From Nostoc sp. NOS(2021) (GTDB lineage Bacteria; Cyanobacteriota; Cyanobacteriia; Cyanobacteriales; Nostocaceae), in NCBI RefSeq assembly GCF_017115025.1, contig NZ_JABXKM010000243.1, positions 1-61,945 of the forward strand: 61,945 nt of DNA, written 5' to 3'. Shown here one piece after another: positions 44,179 through 52,569 of this stretch; within the stretch, counting starts at the first letter, position 1, and each line of letters opens with the position of its first letter. Below the pieces are notes generated by a model. The model saw nothing but the letters and a program-made list of their open reading frames with translations. It had not been told where the DNA came from and did not search any database. The translations under genes and the position numbers were made by a program.

Positions 44179-46524
44179 GTGGACAAACTCTACTGGCTAG
44201 ACCAAATTAAACTACAAGACCGCGCTAAAGTAGGTGACAAAGCGTTTTACTTGAGCAGAATCATCCAGCGTGGCTATCCGGTGGTGCCTGGTTTTGTCGT
44301 TTCGGCAGAAATTTTGCGAGAATTCCTCGAAAATCTGAATAGTTCAGAGTCATTAGTGGCTGACTTACCCCATTCTTCGTTACACCTAGATGTAGCTAAT
44401 TGGCGTCAACTTCAACAGGTAGCTGGTCGCTTGCGCCAAGAAATTCTCACTGCGACTGTGCCACAGCAGTGGGTAAGTACAATTTTCCAAGCAGCTAGAC
44501 AATGGCAAACTGGCTGTTTGATTCTTCGACCGACGTTAGCTGTATCAAATGCTACGCTAAATATGAAGAATATATCTGGTTTGCTGGAGTCGGTGTTTTG
44601 CCAGTGCGAACCCGAAGCGATCGCTTTTGCATTAAAGCGTACCTGGAGCCAGATATTTCGTGCTAGAAGTCTACTATATTGGCAGCGGGCAGGAATTAAT
44701 CTGCAACAAATGAGTTTAGCAGTTTTGGTTCAACCGGTTGAGAATGCGATCGCCAGTGGTTTGCTCAGAGCCAACTCCTCTGGGTGGGAAATTGAAGCTA
44801 CTTGGGGATTAGGAATTGCGATCGCTCTTGGCGAAGTACAGCCAGATGTTTACTACATTCAACAGGAAACTGGGGTTGTGCTTGAGCAACAACTGGGCAA
44901 TAAAATACTGGCTTATAGTGTTGATGATGCAGCACCTAGAGCTTTTTCGCAACCCGCACCGAAGTCATTGCTAACACCAGATCACACTTGTCTGAGTACC
45001 TACGTGATTCAGTCAGCCCAACAAAAACAGTACGCTTTACAAGAAGAATACTTACAACAAATAATTGCTCTGGGAACTCAACTGGTGAGTGAACTAGGTA
45101 AAACCTTTACTATTAAATGGACTATTGCTCAACAAACTACATCTGGCAAGCTCTACATCACACAAGTTAGTCCTTCCCAATCTGTAATTATTCCCCACGG
45201 ACACTTCATTAGGGGACTAGGGGCAGCAGGGGGACGTGTTGTGGCGACTGCATTGGTAATTAATCCGCAACAGAAACCCGAACAATTACCCAAGGGAGTG
45301 ATTTTAGTAGTGACAGCGATCGCCCCTGATTGGCTACCATTACTGCACCAAGTTGCTGGTATTATTACTGAACAAGGCGGATTAACCAGCCACGCGGCAA
45401 TTCTTGCCAGAGAATTAGGTATCGCAGCAGTAGTGAACGCAATATCTGCTACAAGCTTAATCCAAACTGGCGAACGACTGCTGCTCGATGGCGACAGAGG
45501 AGAAGTTTATCGGATCAAAGGAGACTCAAAGGAGGAGATGGACAAAAGGGGAGAAGAAAATCTTCTTTCCCCCCATCACCCCAACCCGAAAGTGCCCCAT
45601 CCTGCTCTTACTTCTCATCTACCTATGATTGCTACCCAACTGCTGGTTAACTTGAGTCAGTCTAGTTTAATAGAACAAGTGCAAAGCTTGCCTGTGGATG
45701 GGGTGGGATTATTGCGCTCAGAATTGATGATACTAAATATATTGTCTGGGCAACATCCTAATAGTTGGATTTTAGGCGGGCGTCAGGCAGAATTGTTAGA
45801 GCTATGGTCTGAGCAGATTATGCAGTTTGCTCGTGCTTTTGCACCAAGACCAGTTTTTTATCGTTCTTTAGATTGGCCGCAAGATTTACTATCATTGAGT
45901 GATAGTTTACAATCTTCACCACAGTCGATGTTGGGTGAACGTGGCACCTTCAGCTATTTACGAAATCCCGCAGTATTTGAGTTAGAACTGAAAGCTTTAG
46001 CGAGGGTACAGCAAGCTGGTTACAGCAATGTCAATCTACTGTTGCCTTTTGTGCGGACTGTGGAAGAATTTGTCTTTTGCCGTCGCAAAGTTGAGCAAGC
46101 TCTTTTAACTGAGGTGTCACAGTTTCAATTGTGGATGATGGCAGAAGTGCCAAGCGTGCTGTTTTTACTCCCAGAATATGTCAAAGCAGGTGCAGCTGGA
46201 ATTTCTATTGGTACAAACGACCTAACCCAATTACTGCTAGGAGTGGATCGAGAACAAGGACAGTTAGCAAAAGTATTTAATGAACTTCATCCGGCAGTTA
46301 TGAGTGCGATCGCTCAACTCATCCAGATGGCTAAAAGTGCCGGCATACCTTGTTCAATCTGCGGTCAAGCACCAGCCCTCTATCCAGAAATTATTGATAA
46401 GTTAGTAGAATGGGGCATAACTTCGATTTCTGTTGAACCGGAAGCAGTCGAGCGAACATATCAAGCGATCGCTCGTGCTGAACAACGCCTAATTTTAGCA
46501 GCAGCACGACGAAAACTTCATTAG
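44179..46524 (+). CDS. PEP-synthase-like protein with degenerate ATP-binding part
   Basis: A 781-residue relative of phosphoenolpyruvate synthase, starting with GTG. The phospho-His domain is intact (GGLTSHAAILARELGIAAVV, His405), as is the PEP-binding barrel (GVGLLRSELM, GISIGTNDLTQLLLGVDRE, Cys in ICGQAP). The N-terminal ATP-grasp part has lost its signatures: the usual RSSATAED is RPTLAVSN (117-124) and the usual QARP is QVSP (329-332). So ATP-driven PEP formation is doubtful. A low-complexity linker (about 450-475, PHHPNPKVPHPA) separates the two halves. It may act as a phosphotransfer or regulatory paralog. Confidence 0.8.
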   Translation: MDKLYWLDQIKLQDRAKVGDKAFYLSRIIQRGYPVVPGFVVSAEILREFLENLNSSESLVADLPHSSLHLDVANWRQLQQVAGRLRQEILTATVPQQWVSTIFQAARQWQTGCLILRPTLAVSNATLNMKNISGLLESVFCQCEPEAIAFALKRTWSQIFRARSLLYWQRAGINLQQMSLAVLVQPVENAIASGLLRANSSGWEIEATWGLGIAIALGEVQPDVYYIQQETGVVLEQQLGNKILAYSVDDAAPRAFSQPAPKSLLTPDHTCLSTYVIQSAQQKQYALQEEYLQQIIALGTQLVSELGKTFTIKWTIAQQTTSGKLYITQVSPSQSVIIPHGHFIRGLGAAGGRVVATALVINPQQKPEQLPKGVILVVTAIAPDWLPLLHQVAGIITEQGGLTSHAAILARELGIAAVVNAISATSLIQTGERLLLDGDRGEVYRIKGDSKEEMDKRGEENLLSPHHPNPKVPHPALTSHLPMIATQLLVNLSQSSLIEQVQSLPVDGVGLLRSELMILNILSGQHPNSWILGGRQAELLELWSEQIMQFARAFAPRPVFYRSLDWPQDLLSLSDSLQSSPQSMLGERGTFSYLRNPAVFELELKALARVQQAGYSNVNLLLPFVRTVEEFVFCRRKVEQALLTEVSQFQLWMMAEVPSVLFLLPEYVKAGAAGISIGTNDLTQLLLGVDREQGQLAKVFNELHPAVMSAIAQLIQMAKSAGIPCSICGQAPALYPEIIDKLVEWGITSISVEPEAVERTYQAIARAEQRLILAAARRKLH

Positions 46525-46984
46525 CAGGACTTACGCACTCAAAACCTGAAACCTCGATCCCCCCTAACCCACGCCAGTCGCTCCACTTGGGGAGACCCCA
46601 GACGCTCGATGACTCGCTACCGCTTCTCTACGAGACGCTGCGCGAACGCTATCGCCCTTGGCGAGCGTAAACGGTGCCACCGTTTAATATTGAAACACAA
46701 TTTCCTTTTGGCTGTTCTATTAATGTCTTGATTTCCTCTCTAGAGATTAATTGCATATCATATCCCTCCTATCAACGTGACCAGATACATCAGACCAGAT
46801 CATCGATATTCAATGATCTGATAGGACGTTATTCTCAGATCGTGACGGTTGAAGTCCAACCATTTGCTTCTGAATTGATTTCACCTTAAGGATAGTTTAT
46901 TTGCATCTTTCTTTTGACAGGCATATTCATCAGGGCAATTACTAATTAAAACCCCAAATTTCAAAGCCAAAATCGCCACGTTGA
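46525..46984. other. Repeat-laden intergenic region with a gene scrap
   Basis: It starts with a lone MITE family B end (CAGGACTTACGCA at 46525), then palindromic repeats with CTTCTCTACGAGACGC (46623-46638), the baeRF-like scrap (46649-46756, minus), and a palindrome CAGATCAT / ATGATCTG at 46796-46820 in its upstream region. The plus-strand frame 46674-46889 is not called. Confidence 0.5.
46649..46756 (-). pseudogene. 5' scrap of a baeRF-type (release-factor-like) gene
   Basis: ATG at 46756 has a strong ribosome site (GGAGG, 8 bases upstream) and encodes MQLISREEIKTLIEQPKGNC VSI, the typical opening of bacterial archaeo-eukaryotic release-factor proteins, which continue with YMPTHR. Here the frame runs after VSI into repeat DNA (LNGGTVYARQGR) and stops. 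The remaining 300 or more codons are gone. Confidence 0.55.
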
Positions 46985-47641
46985 TCAAATGTTTGGCGTG
47001 TTAGAGTTTGCGCGTCCTGAGTTTATCCCTATTTTCCTATCTGGTTGGCTAAGTCCTAAAGTTATTCGTTTCATAATCCAGTACAAACCTGCAAGTACCA
47101 CAAAGGTGATAGTAATAATCACCAATGGCTGTTTACCAAGAATTTCCTCAACCCCTTTAGTCACTACAGCATCGGGTTGAGTAATAAAATCCCAACTGTT
47201 GAAACGCAAAAATCGCCCCCAATAGACACCAACAGCACAGAGAAAATGTGTAATCAACTCAAAGCGCCAAATCCATTGGCTCTTGCTGATACGATGTAAG
47301 TAGTAACCCCAATTAATTAACGAGATTACATAAGCTTCAAATCCACCAAGAATTACTAACAAATACACAGGAATGAGTACCAAAGTAATTATCCAAACCG
47401 ATTGAATCGTGCGGATATCGTCTATCAGGTGAATTACATCGGTCAACAAATAGGGTGCATTTGGTAAGAAAGCATAGAAAACTAAGAATCCTAGCCACCA
47501 AAGCCAAGAGCCACCACGCCGAAAGCGAAATAACCACACACTCAAAGCTAAAGGTATAAAAGCCAGAAATAAATTCCAAGTCATCCAACTCATATTAATT
47601 CGCAATACCTGCACAACTCTGGCTATCAATTCTTCTTTCAT
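46985..47641 (-). CDS. DUF1361 family membrane protein
   Basis: A 218-residue protein with about six membrane segments. Family phrases are MSWMTWNLFLAFIPLALSVW and LGFLVFYAFLPNAPYLLTDV, then LGGFEAYVISLINWGYYLHR. DUF1361 membrane proteins are widespread and uncharacterised. It stands alone; upstream 470 bases hold its promoter. Confidence 0.85.
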   Translation of the reverse strand: MKEELIARVVQVLRINMSWMTWNLFLAFIPLALSVWLFRFRRGGSWLWWLGFLVFYAFLPNAPYLLTDVIHLIDDIRTIQSVWIITLVLIPVYLLVILGGFEAYVISLINWGYYLHRISKSQWIWRFELITHFLCAVGVYWGRFLRFNSWDFITQPDAVVTKGVEEILGKQPLVIITITFVVLAGLYWIMKRITLGLSQPDRKIGINSGRANSNTPNI

Positions 47642-48112
47642 AGGTGCTAACTCAGAAGACCTTTGATTGATCTAGATTTACTCTGTAGTATTAGTGTTAA
47701 CTTCAGTGATTGACTGATAAAATTTTTGTACCCCCAAGGAAAGAAATTTATTTATTCCAAAACCAGACAAGGCTTTTGTGTCACTTAAAAGGAAATGCAC
47801 ACTGATAATATGTCTGAAATTTAGAGTTTTTATGTCTTTCATACTTAGGGATGAAATTTATCAATCAATCGGCTTAAATCACTAGTATAGCCAGAAATCA
47901 TTAGGGTAAAATCTACCATAGAAAGAAAGTCTGAGCGACAAAAACGCCGCTGAATAACTTCCTGTGGACTTTTTTTATGGGAATGTTGCCCCTGTCCTGG
48001 CTATTATATTGATTTAATTTTGCCCTAATCGAGTTCCAGAAGCACCCGAAAGTTTTTGCCAAAAGTGTAAAATAATTGTGCAATTCCTTGAGAACTAACT
48101 CACGTTAAATAA
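47642..48112. other. Intergenic region, nothing recognised
   Basis: AT-rich DNA between the DUF1361 gene and the 3' end of the secreted-protein gene. No open frame of note, no inverted repeat above background. Confidence 0.4.
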
Positions 48113-49225
48113 CTAAGGCAGTAGCAATCGACTACGGGGGCCGATCGCTTGTTTGGGTGAGGTGGGTATTGTACACTTCTTAGCAGAATCCTGTGAACAA
48201 GCCGCTTGAGTAAGGGTTGCAGGGTTGACAACTACTTGATTGACCTCTAAGGAATTACCGTTACTCAATTCCATATTAGGTGTAGTAGAAAGTGATGCAG
48301 AATTAAACCCAGATGTGTACGTTGTCGGTGTCGAGGAAGCGATCGCACTACCACTACTAACTACTGGTGTGGGAGTGGGTGTGCTACCAGCAACTACGGG
48401 TGTGAGAGTAGGTGTGCTACCACCGCCAACTACAGGTGTGGGAGTTATAAGAGTTGCAGTTACAGGTACTTTGATAGTTATTCTCGCCAAGGGAGAGTTA
48501 GTTATTTCCAAAGAAGTTACCTTTGGCGAACCTGGGATATCTGATTTGAAATCAAAAACTGTAGGGGTTGCACCACCATTATGATCGCTATATCGTACTC
48601 CATATCCACTCACTTCAAAAGTGCCCTGATACTGATTTCCAGTGTTTGGATCGGTGACAGTACCAGTGTATAAGGCTTTTGTGAGATTAAATTCATCCTG
48701 AACTACTCCTTGAAATGTGGTTCCGGCCAATCTTCCCTGGTATTTATAGGGTGTCAACGTACCGTCAGAGAGAATCGGCGAAGTTAGAACGCCATTAAAG
48801 GAGACAATCGGAATACCTTTAAAATCAACAAAGTAATGCAGACTACCATCAGAGCGTGTTTTTACCTGTACATAATCTGACTTGTATACAGGAACGTAAT
48901 TAGGATTATTATTAGTTCCTAAGTTCCGAGAGTAAGTTCCCGTATCGTCTGTATCAACACGAGTAGTGCTTTGATTGAAATTGGGATTGATGCTGGGAAG
49001 TTGGATGGTGCCTGATAATGTGCCAGTGCTTTGAATTGTGATTTGAGCGAAAGCACTTGTTCCACCTAAACCGATGATTACTGCGGCTAAACTGCTACTG
49101 CTAAGAACCACACAACCCAACTGATACAATTTTGGATTTTGGATTTTAGATTTTGGATTGGCAATCCTGTTGTAACTGTCGTCCAAATTTTTCCAAGTGC
49201 TATGAGTTGATGAATTTAATTTCAT
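48113..49225 (-). CDS. Secreted protein of unknown function with repeat-coded N-terminus
   Basis: A 370-residue protein. ATG at 49225 has a good ribosome site (AAGGAGC). Residues about 22-33 (ANPKSKIQNPKL) are encoded by the TTTTGGATTTTAGATTTTGG repeat. A signal peptide follows (LGCVVLSSSSLAAVIIGLGG, cleavage near SAFAQ). The mature part is beta-rich with Thr/Pro repeats TPTPVVGGGS, TLTPVVAGS, TPTPVVSSGS (about 263-292), a likely flexible linker. No enzyme motif. It lies downstream of the iron porin in the same direction, 150 bases away. Confidence 0.65.
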   Translation of the reverse strand: MKLNSSTHSTWKNLDDSYNRIANPKSKIQNPKLYQLGCVVLSSSSLAAVIIGLGGTSAFAQITIQSTGTLSGTIQLPSINPNFNQSTTRVDTDDTGTYSRNLGTNNNPNYVPVYKSDYVQVKTRSDGSLHYFVDFKGIPIVSFNGVLTSPILSDGTLTPYKYQGRLAGTTFQGVVQDEFNLTKALYTGTVTDPNTGNQYQGTFEVSGYGVRYSDHNGGATPTVFDFKSDIPGSPKVTSLEITNSPLARITIKVPVTATLITPTPVVGGGSTPTLTPVVAGSTPTPTPVVSSGSAIASSTPTTYTSGFNSASLSTTPNMELSNGNSLEVNQVVVNPATLTQAACSQDSAKKCTIPTSPKQAIGPRSRLLLP

Positions 49226-49376
49226 GAAAAATTTGCTCCTTTAATCACCTATAAAAAAAATACGCATTATGTTTACGCACGAGTTTTCTTTGCTCCCATT
49301 GAGTTATGAAAGCATTTAATACTGACTTTATCAGTATGCAAACAGCGTATTTGATTACATTTACATCAGTACAAAA

Positions 49377-51269
49377 TTAAAACCGGAAAGTTGCTCTTAA
49401 TGCCCCAACTACTAATGCATCGTTAGCAGCATTGTGATCAGGATTGAAAATGACGAATAAGCCCGGAGTCAAGGCAATATTGTCGCTCAGTTGGGCGCGG
49501 TAAAAAAGTTCTACGTGAATTGATGTGTCACTACGTCCGCCTGCTGTCCCCCCATCAGAAAAGTTGGGAAAATTGAAGCCTTCGGGTAAAGTACTAGAAG
49601 TAATTTTGGGCGGTTGTCCGACGAGAACGCCCCCTAAATTTCCAGGACGCAGCAAATTCGGAAAAGCCGCGAACACCATCCAGTTTGTAGTTTCTACACT
49701 TCCAGAAAGGTTAAATGGCTTGGAAGAAGTAAAGCCACCCCAACCGCCCAACTGCAAGTTAGGGTTAATTCGCCAAGCAACGGTAGCGCCAATTGCTTGG
49801 GTATCGAAAGCTGTAGGATTGGCAAAAGGCGAAATCAGTTGAGAATCGCCGATAGCAGTTCCTAGTAAACCATCTGGGGAGTGGGAATAAAGATAATGTA
49901 CGCCAATATCGATATGATTGGTGGGTGCTAAACTTAACTGAGCGCCAGCAGTAAATCTACCGCCAAATAGTCCGCCCTGTTTGATATTGCCAGGAAAACT
50001 AGGAATTTCCGCACTATAAACGCCTTGCAAACTGATGCGATCGCTAATTTGCCAGTCAAAGCCTATACCACCCATGCCGTTGCCAATACTTAAAATCGGG
50101 TTACGCTGACCAAATAGAGAAATTGCGCCGTCGCTAGAACCTTCTAAGGGACTAATACCGCGAAAGGTGTTAATTGGGTTAACTCCCGCCGTACCGACGA
50201 CAATTCCCAAGTTATCCGAGAGAAGAAATCGATAAGATAAATCACTAATAACTAGATTGTTGTCTGTATTTGACTCGAAACCCAACCGTCCCATATTGGT
50301 AGATACCAACGATGCAGTAGAACCCAAATTACCAGCAGACAGCCCTGTTAATAGCAAATCTCGCCCTGTAAATGAAGTTGCTAAGGTTAGTTGGACGCTA
50401 TTTGTGAAAGTCAGATTGGTTTTTCCCTGACGTTCAGGTATCCCATCTCTAGGAAACAAATCCACATCGGTGCGATTCGTTCCCTGCACGCTCAAAATGG
50501 CTTGGCCAAATAATCTGGTAGTTGTGGAAAAGCGATTACCTTGTAATTCACTATTCCGGTTTTCGACAGCCTCGACACGCTGCTGTAATTGCTGCAACTC
50601 TGCTTTGAATTGCCCTTGCAACCTTTGCAGCAAGATTAAATCTTCATTATTAACAGTATTAATTTTATTGTTAGCGTAGGCGTAGCCCGCCGCAGGCATC
50701 GCATCGTTAATCTTCTCCAAACAACCGTTTAAACCAGCAGCAAATTCATAACGGCTAATGGTACGCTTTCCTAAATAAGTCCCATCAGTGTATCCTGCAA
50801 TGCAGCCATAGCGTTCTACTAAAGACTGCAAAGCACCAAAAGCCCAGTCAGAGGGTTGCACATCTTCAAGTTGCGACACCGAGGTGACTTGAGACATTTG
50901 GTTGTCTGAGTCTGGAGGCTGAGGAGATAGAGAGAATGCTTTTGTGTTTTTCTGGTTCTGTGCAACTTCTATTACAAGTTGAGTATCTTTTAATTGCGGT
51001 AAGTTAGGGGAACTGATGAATTGAATTTTTTTTCTACTTTTATTAAGTATATTTTCGTACTTACTCTTTATAGCTGATGAGGTGCTTATATCTGGCTGCA
51101 CAAATTCAGGCGGTGTAATTTCAGCAGGTAAGACAACTTGAGATAATTTTTGTTGTGTTGACTGCTGCACCTGTTTGTCTGGCAGAATTACGGACTGTTC
51201 TGGTAAATGGAACGCAGATATTGGCGCTGTTGCTAGCACACTCGCCATCAGTAGACTAATATCACTCAT
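49377..51269 (-). CDS. Iron uptake porin (SLH domain, OprB family)
   Basis: A 630-residue outer-membrane porin. The SLH domain spans about 133-187 (LEDVQPSDWAFGALQSLVER, GCIAGYTDGTYLGKRTISRY), followed by a coiled coil (about 210-243, LQQLQQRVEAVENR) and a carbohydrate-selective OprB-type barrel ending in aromatic RATFRF. Family members pass iron and small solutes in cyanobacteria. The N-terminus is a weak signal peptide (LLMASVLATAPISAF). Residues PAAGYAYA (about 192-199), between SLH and coiled coil, come from the dispersed repeat at 50671-50700. The 130 residues before SLH are low-complexity. Confidence 0.9.
   Translation of the reverse strand: MSDISLLMASVLATAPISAFHLPEQSVILPDKQVQQSTQQKLSQVVLPAEITPPEFVQPDISTSSAIKSKYENILNKSRKKIQFISSPNLPQLKDTQLVIEVAQNQKNTKAFSLSPQPPDSDNQMSQVTSVSQLEDVQPSDWAFGALQSLVERYGCIAGYTDGTYLGKRTISRYEFAAGLNGCLEKINDAMPAAGYAYANNKINTVNNEDLILLQRLQGQFKAELQQLQQRVEAVENRNSELQGNRFSTTTRLFGQAILSVQGTNRTDVDLFPRDGIPERQGKTNLTFTNSVQLTLATSFTGRDLLLTGLSAGNLGSTASLVSTNMGRLGFESNTDNNLVISDLSYRFLLSDNLGIVVGTAGVNPINTFRGISPLEGSSDGAISLFGQRNPILSIGNGMGGIGFDWQISDRISLQGVYSAEIPSFPGNIKQGGLFGGRFTAGAQLSLAPTNHIDIGVHYLYSHSPDGLLGTAIGDSQLISPFANPTAFDTQAIGATVAWRINPNLQLGGWGGFTSSKPFNLSGSVETTNWMVFAAFPNLLRPGNLGGVLVGQPPKITSSTLPEGFNFPNFSDGGTAGGRSDTSIHVELFYRAQLSDNIALTPGLFVIFNPDHNAANDALVVGALRATFRF
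50671..50700. repeat. Dispersed 30-bp repeat inside the porin gene
   Basis: Reverse strand matches 26683-26712 with 3 mismatches (shared GGGCTACGCCTACGCTAA). It is translated in frame as part of AMPAAGYAYAN. Confidence 0.75.
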
Positions 51270-51439
51270 CGTATTTTATTTTACTTGCACCAATATTTCT
51301 TTTGACAGATAAAGTTGGTGTATATCAGGAAAATTTTTGAAGAAAAAGTGATAAAAGTTACTAGGAATCTGAGATCGATCGCCGTGTCAGTGGAAAGTGG
51401 GAGAGTAGGGAAGTAGGGGAGATGAGGGGGATACCGTAC

Positions 51440-51634
51440 ATTGGTGTCAACTTAAGCTAAAACCCTTTTAAAACCTCGTTTCTAGCCAGAGGCTAGAAAT
51501 GCACCTCATCGCGGCTCTGCCGCAAGTAAGGGAGGCGGCAGCCCTCCAGTAGGCATTAAGAGTCTGAGACCTCTTTTCGAGACAATCTCTAAAAGCTGGT
51601 TCTAGACTAACTTTCACGTTAAGTTGACACGCAT
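51440..51634. mobile_element. MITE, family D, 11-bp flanking direct repeat
   Basis: 195 bp with 16-bp inverted ends (ATTGGTGTCAACTTAA against ATGCGTGTCAACTTAA) and flanking direct repeats GGATACCGTAC (51429-51439 and 51635-51645). The interior has short hairpins (CTAGCC/GGCTAG and others). It fills most of the gap between the porin and anti-sigma genes. Confidence 0.75.
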
Positions 51635-51710
51635 GGATACCGTACTACTGTATTTCCTCCTGTTCCCAAGAGCATTGCGTTGCAGTCGATTGCTCGCACC
51701 GTAGCGGATG

Positions 51711-52484
51711 TTAAAGTTTGCTGCCATCACCAAAGGTAAAAGCACTCTTCATGACCACTGGCCCTAGTGGATACCGATGGTCAGTGGATGTCTCCAACGT
51801 CACAAACATTTCTGATACCCCCGCATCATAGAAATCAGCAGGCATCGCAAATTTTTCGACAATCTTACCCTGTGTACTGGCAGGAAGCTGTCCGCACGGG
51901 ATTTTTTCGCCTTCAACAACTGCCCAAAGTCGGTAAACAGTTCCAACAGGCTGAGGGGGAACATTTTGAATCGCAATGACACCTGTTTGCTGTTCTAGAT
52001 TCAGCAAAAAACTGCCAGAGGCATTTTTTGCTACATTCATACCCTTTAGGGGAAACAGGCGGGTTGCTTTTTGTTGCAGCAGTGTCTTGAGATTATCAGC
52101 TATCTGCAATTCTATACGCAAGTGGTAGTTATCTATTCCCAAATACAAAATTAATAGTGCGGCGACACTGCCGATGATTTTGCGCCAGGAGAGACTATAG
52201 GGAAAAGCGCTAACCGGACGACGCTGGGACGCGAAGAGATTTTCAGTCTCTACGTCCAATAAATTGCTGAGGATAGCTGCACGTAAATGCGGTGGCGGCT
52301 CAACAGCATTTAAACCATAAAGCACTTCATCTAATACTTGCTGTAACTGCTCTACTTCCACTGCCAAGGATGGATTTTCTGCGAGCATCTGCTGAAACTC
52401 AAGAGCTTCATCAGGAGACAGTTCACCCACGACATAGCCTGCTGCTAACTGTTGTATATATTGAGAATTTTCTGGTGCAGTCAT
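51711..52484 (-). CDS. Anti-sigma factor (RskA type)
   Basis: A 257-residue protein with an N-terminal cytosolic sigma-binding domain (YIQQLAAGYVVGELSPDEAL, then EFQQMLAENPSLAVEVEQLQ, residues about 8-55), one membrane segment (about 103-121, KIIGSVAALLILYLGIDNY) and an extracytoplasmic RskA C-terminal domain (GTVYRLWAVVEGEKIPCGQL, MFVTLETSTDHRYPLGPVVM). It should hold the ECF sigma factor at 53868-54437 inactive until an envelope signal releases it. The two genes share strand but are separated by an IscB element. Confidence 0.85.
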   Translation of the reverse strand: MTAPENSQYIQQLAAGYVVGELSPDEALEFQQMLAENPSLAVEVEQLQQVLDEVLYGLNAVEPPPHLRAAILSNLLDVETENLFASQRRPVSAFPYSLSWRKIIGSVAALLILYLGIDNYHLRIELQIADNLKTLLQQKATRLFPLKGMNVAKNASGSFLLNLEQQTGVIAIQNVPPQPVGTVYRLWAVVEGEKIPCGQLPASTQGKIVEKFAMPADFYDAGVSEMFVTLETSTDHRYPLGPVVMKSAFTFGDGSKL

Positions 52485-52507
52485 AGGAATACAGGGGATG
52501 CGGGAAA

Positions 52508-52528
52508 CTCAGTCCCTTTAGGGCTGAG
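52508..52528. other. Right-end hairpin of the IscB element
   Basis: Imperfect palindrome CTCAG-T-CCC-TTTA-GGG-CTGAG, between the IscB stop and the anti-sigma start. It could also act as a weak terminator. Confidence 0.55.
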
Positions 52529-52569
52529 AGGAAAGCGACACGAGCGATTTTAATCGCATTGAATCTTTT

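Noticed and set aside
46674..46889. 71-codon plus-strand frame
   Set aside because: Antisense to the baeRF-like scrap that has a real ribosome site; no domain.
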